Below the pieces are notes generated by a model. It ran no database searches. It was not told where the DNA came from and saw only the letters and a program-made list of their open reading frames with translations. From contig DASRJX010000084.1 in the NCBI GenBank assembly GCA_035649235.1, positions 1-15,153 on the forward strand: 15,153 bases of DNA, read 5' to 3'. The stretch's first letter is position 1; every line of letters begins with the position of its first letter. Of this stretch, positions 14,712 through 15,153 are shown in pieces. Both the position numbers and the translations under genes were made by a program. Origin of the DNA: DASRJX01 sp035649235 (GTDB lineage Bacteria > Acidobacteriota > Polarisedimenticolia > Gp22-AA2).

Positions 14712-15153
14712 CTACCGGTTCGGCGGCTCGGGGTCGGAGTCGGCCCCGGACTGGGCCACATCCGACGGCGCGGGCCCGTTCTCCAGGTGCGGCTGGCCGG
14801 CCAGGAGGCGCTCCTGAATCGGCTCGAGGCGGGCGAGGCTCTCCCCCGCCTTGCCGTCGGGATCACCGGCCTGCACCGCGGCCTGAAACTCGACGATCGC
14901 CTTGTCGATGGCGCCGCGGCGCTCGTAGGCGACGCCGAGGTTGTTCCTGACGTAGGCGACTTCGGGGAGCGACTCGCGCGCCGACTCCAGCTCCACGATC
15001 GCCTCCTCGGTGCGGCCCTGGCGCAGGAGGAGGTAGCCGAGCGTGTTGGCGATGTAGCCGTTCTGCGGATCGGCCAGGCGCGCCTCCTGCAGCGTCTGGC
15101 GCGCCTCGCTCTTGGCGGCGTTCACCATCTCGGCGCGCTGGCGCTCGCTCTCC
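14712..15153 (-). CDS. TPR-repeat protein, C-terminal part (5' end outside the window)
   Basis: The reading frame is open to the right edge of the window, so the gene begins outside it; an internal ATG at 15128 is not a convincing start because the residues before it continue the same charged helix. The 147 visible codons include the stop. They hold two tetratricopeptide repeats: one around DPQNGYIANTLGYLLLRQGR and the next around RNNLGVAYERRGAIDKAI, each with the G-Y and A-pattern of the family. A Pro/Asp/Ser-rich tail of about 35 residues follows. TPR units mediate protein binding, and the partner is unknown. A strong hairpin follows the stop. Confidence 0.85.
   Translation of the reverse strand, partial: ESERQRAEMVNAAKSEARQTLQEARLADPQNGYIANTLGYLLLRQGRTEEAIVELESARESLPEVAYVRNNLGVAYERRGAIDKAIVEFQAAVQAGDPDGKAGESLARLEPIQERLLAGQPHLENGPAPSDVAQSGADSDPEPPNR

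Noticed and set aside
1..15153. CRISPR array, tRNA, rRNA, insertion sequence or integrase
   Set aside because: I saw no regularly spaced repeats, no tRNA-like cloverleaf, no transposase or recombinase motifs and no terminal inverted repeats with target duplications.

Overview
The window is a very GC-rich bacterial chromosome segment with dense coding, ATGA/GTGA overlaps and GTG starts. It holds no rRNA, tRNA or other taxonomic marker. A Ser/Thr protein kinase fused to a TolB-like PD40 propeller, a DUF1579 protein and a TPR protein together resemble Acidobacteriota or related soil lineages (Gemmatimonadota, Myxococcota, Eisenbacteria-like). That placement is an inference, not a proof.

Layout. 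Positions 1-2796 (+): the last codons of an upstream gene overlap a 922-residue membrane Ser/Thr kinase with a C-terminal PD40 beta-propeller. Positions 2798-5118 (-): a leftward group, in transcription order a GFA-type zinc protein and two class I SAM methyltransferases. The middle gene has a near-consensus sigma70 promoter placed so that its mRNA would be almost leaderless. Positions 5119-5581: a 463-bp divergent intergenic region with several inverted repeats. Positions 5582-13806 (+): a tight five-gene operon. Positions 13807-13899: a strong hairpin between converging genes. Positions 13900-15153 (-): a secreted DUF1579 protein and the 3' part of a TPR gene, separated by about 200 bp carrying two hairpins.

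The centre of interest is the five-gene operon. It encodes two paralogous MurG-like (GT-B, COG4671-like) glycosyltransferases, an APH/choline-kinase-fold phosphotransferase, an ABC exporter whose C-terminus is fused through a repetitive linker to a second APH-fold kinase module, and a free-standing third kinase that looks like a duplicate of that module. I recognise each family but no characterised pathway with this combination. A reasonable model is that a small molecule or lipid-linked acceptor is glycosylated, phosphorylated and exported, with the fused kinase acting at the transporter. There is a loose precedent in streptomycin producers, where a phosphorylated product is exported by ABC transporters. 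The alternative is that the kinase modules regulate the exporter. No sugar-nucleotide or scaffold biosynthesis genes lie in the window, so the substrate cannot be read from it.
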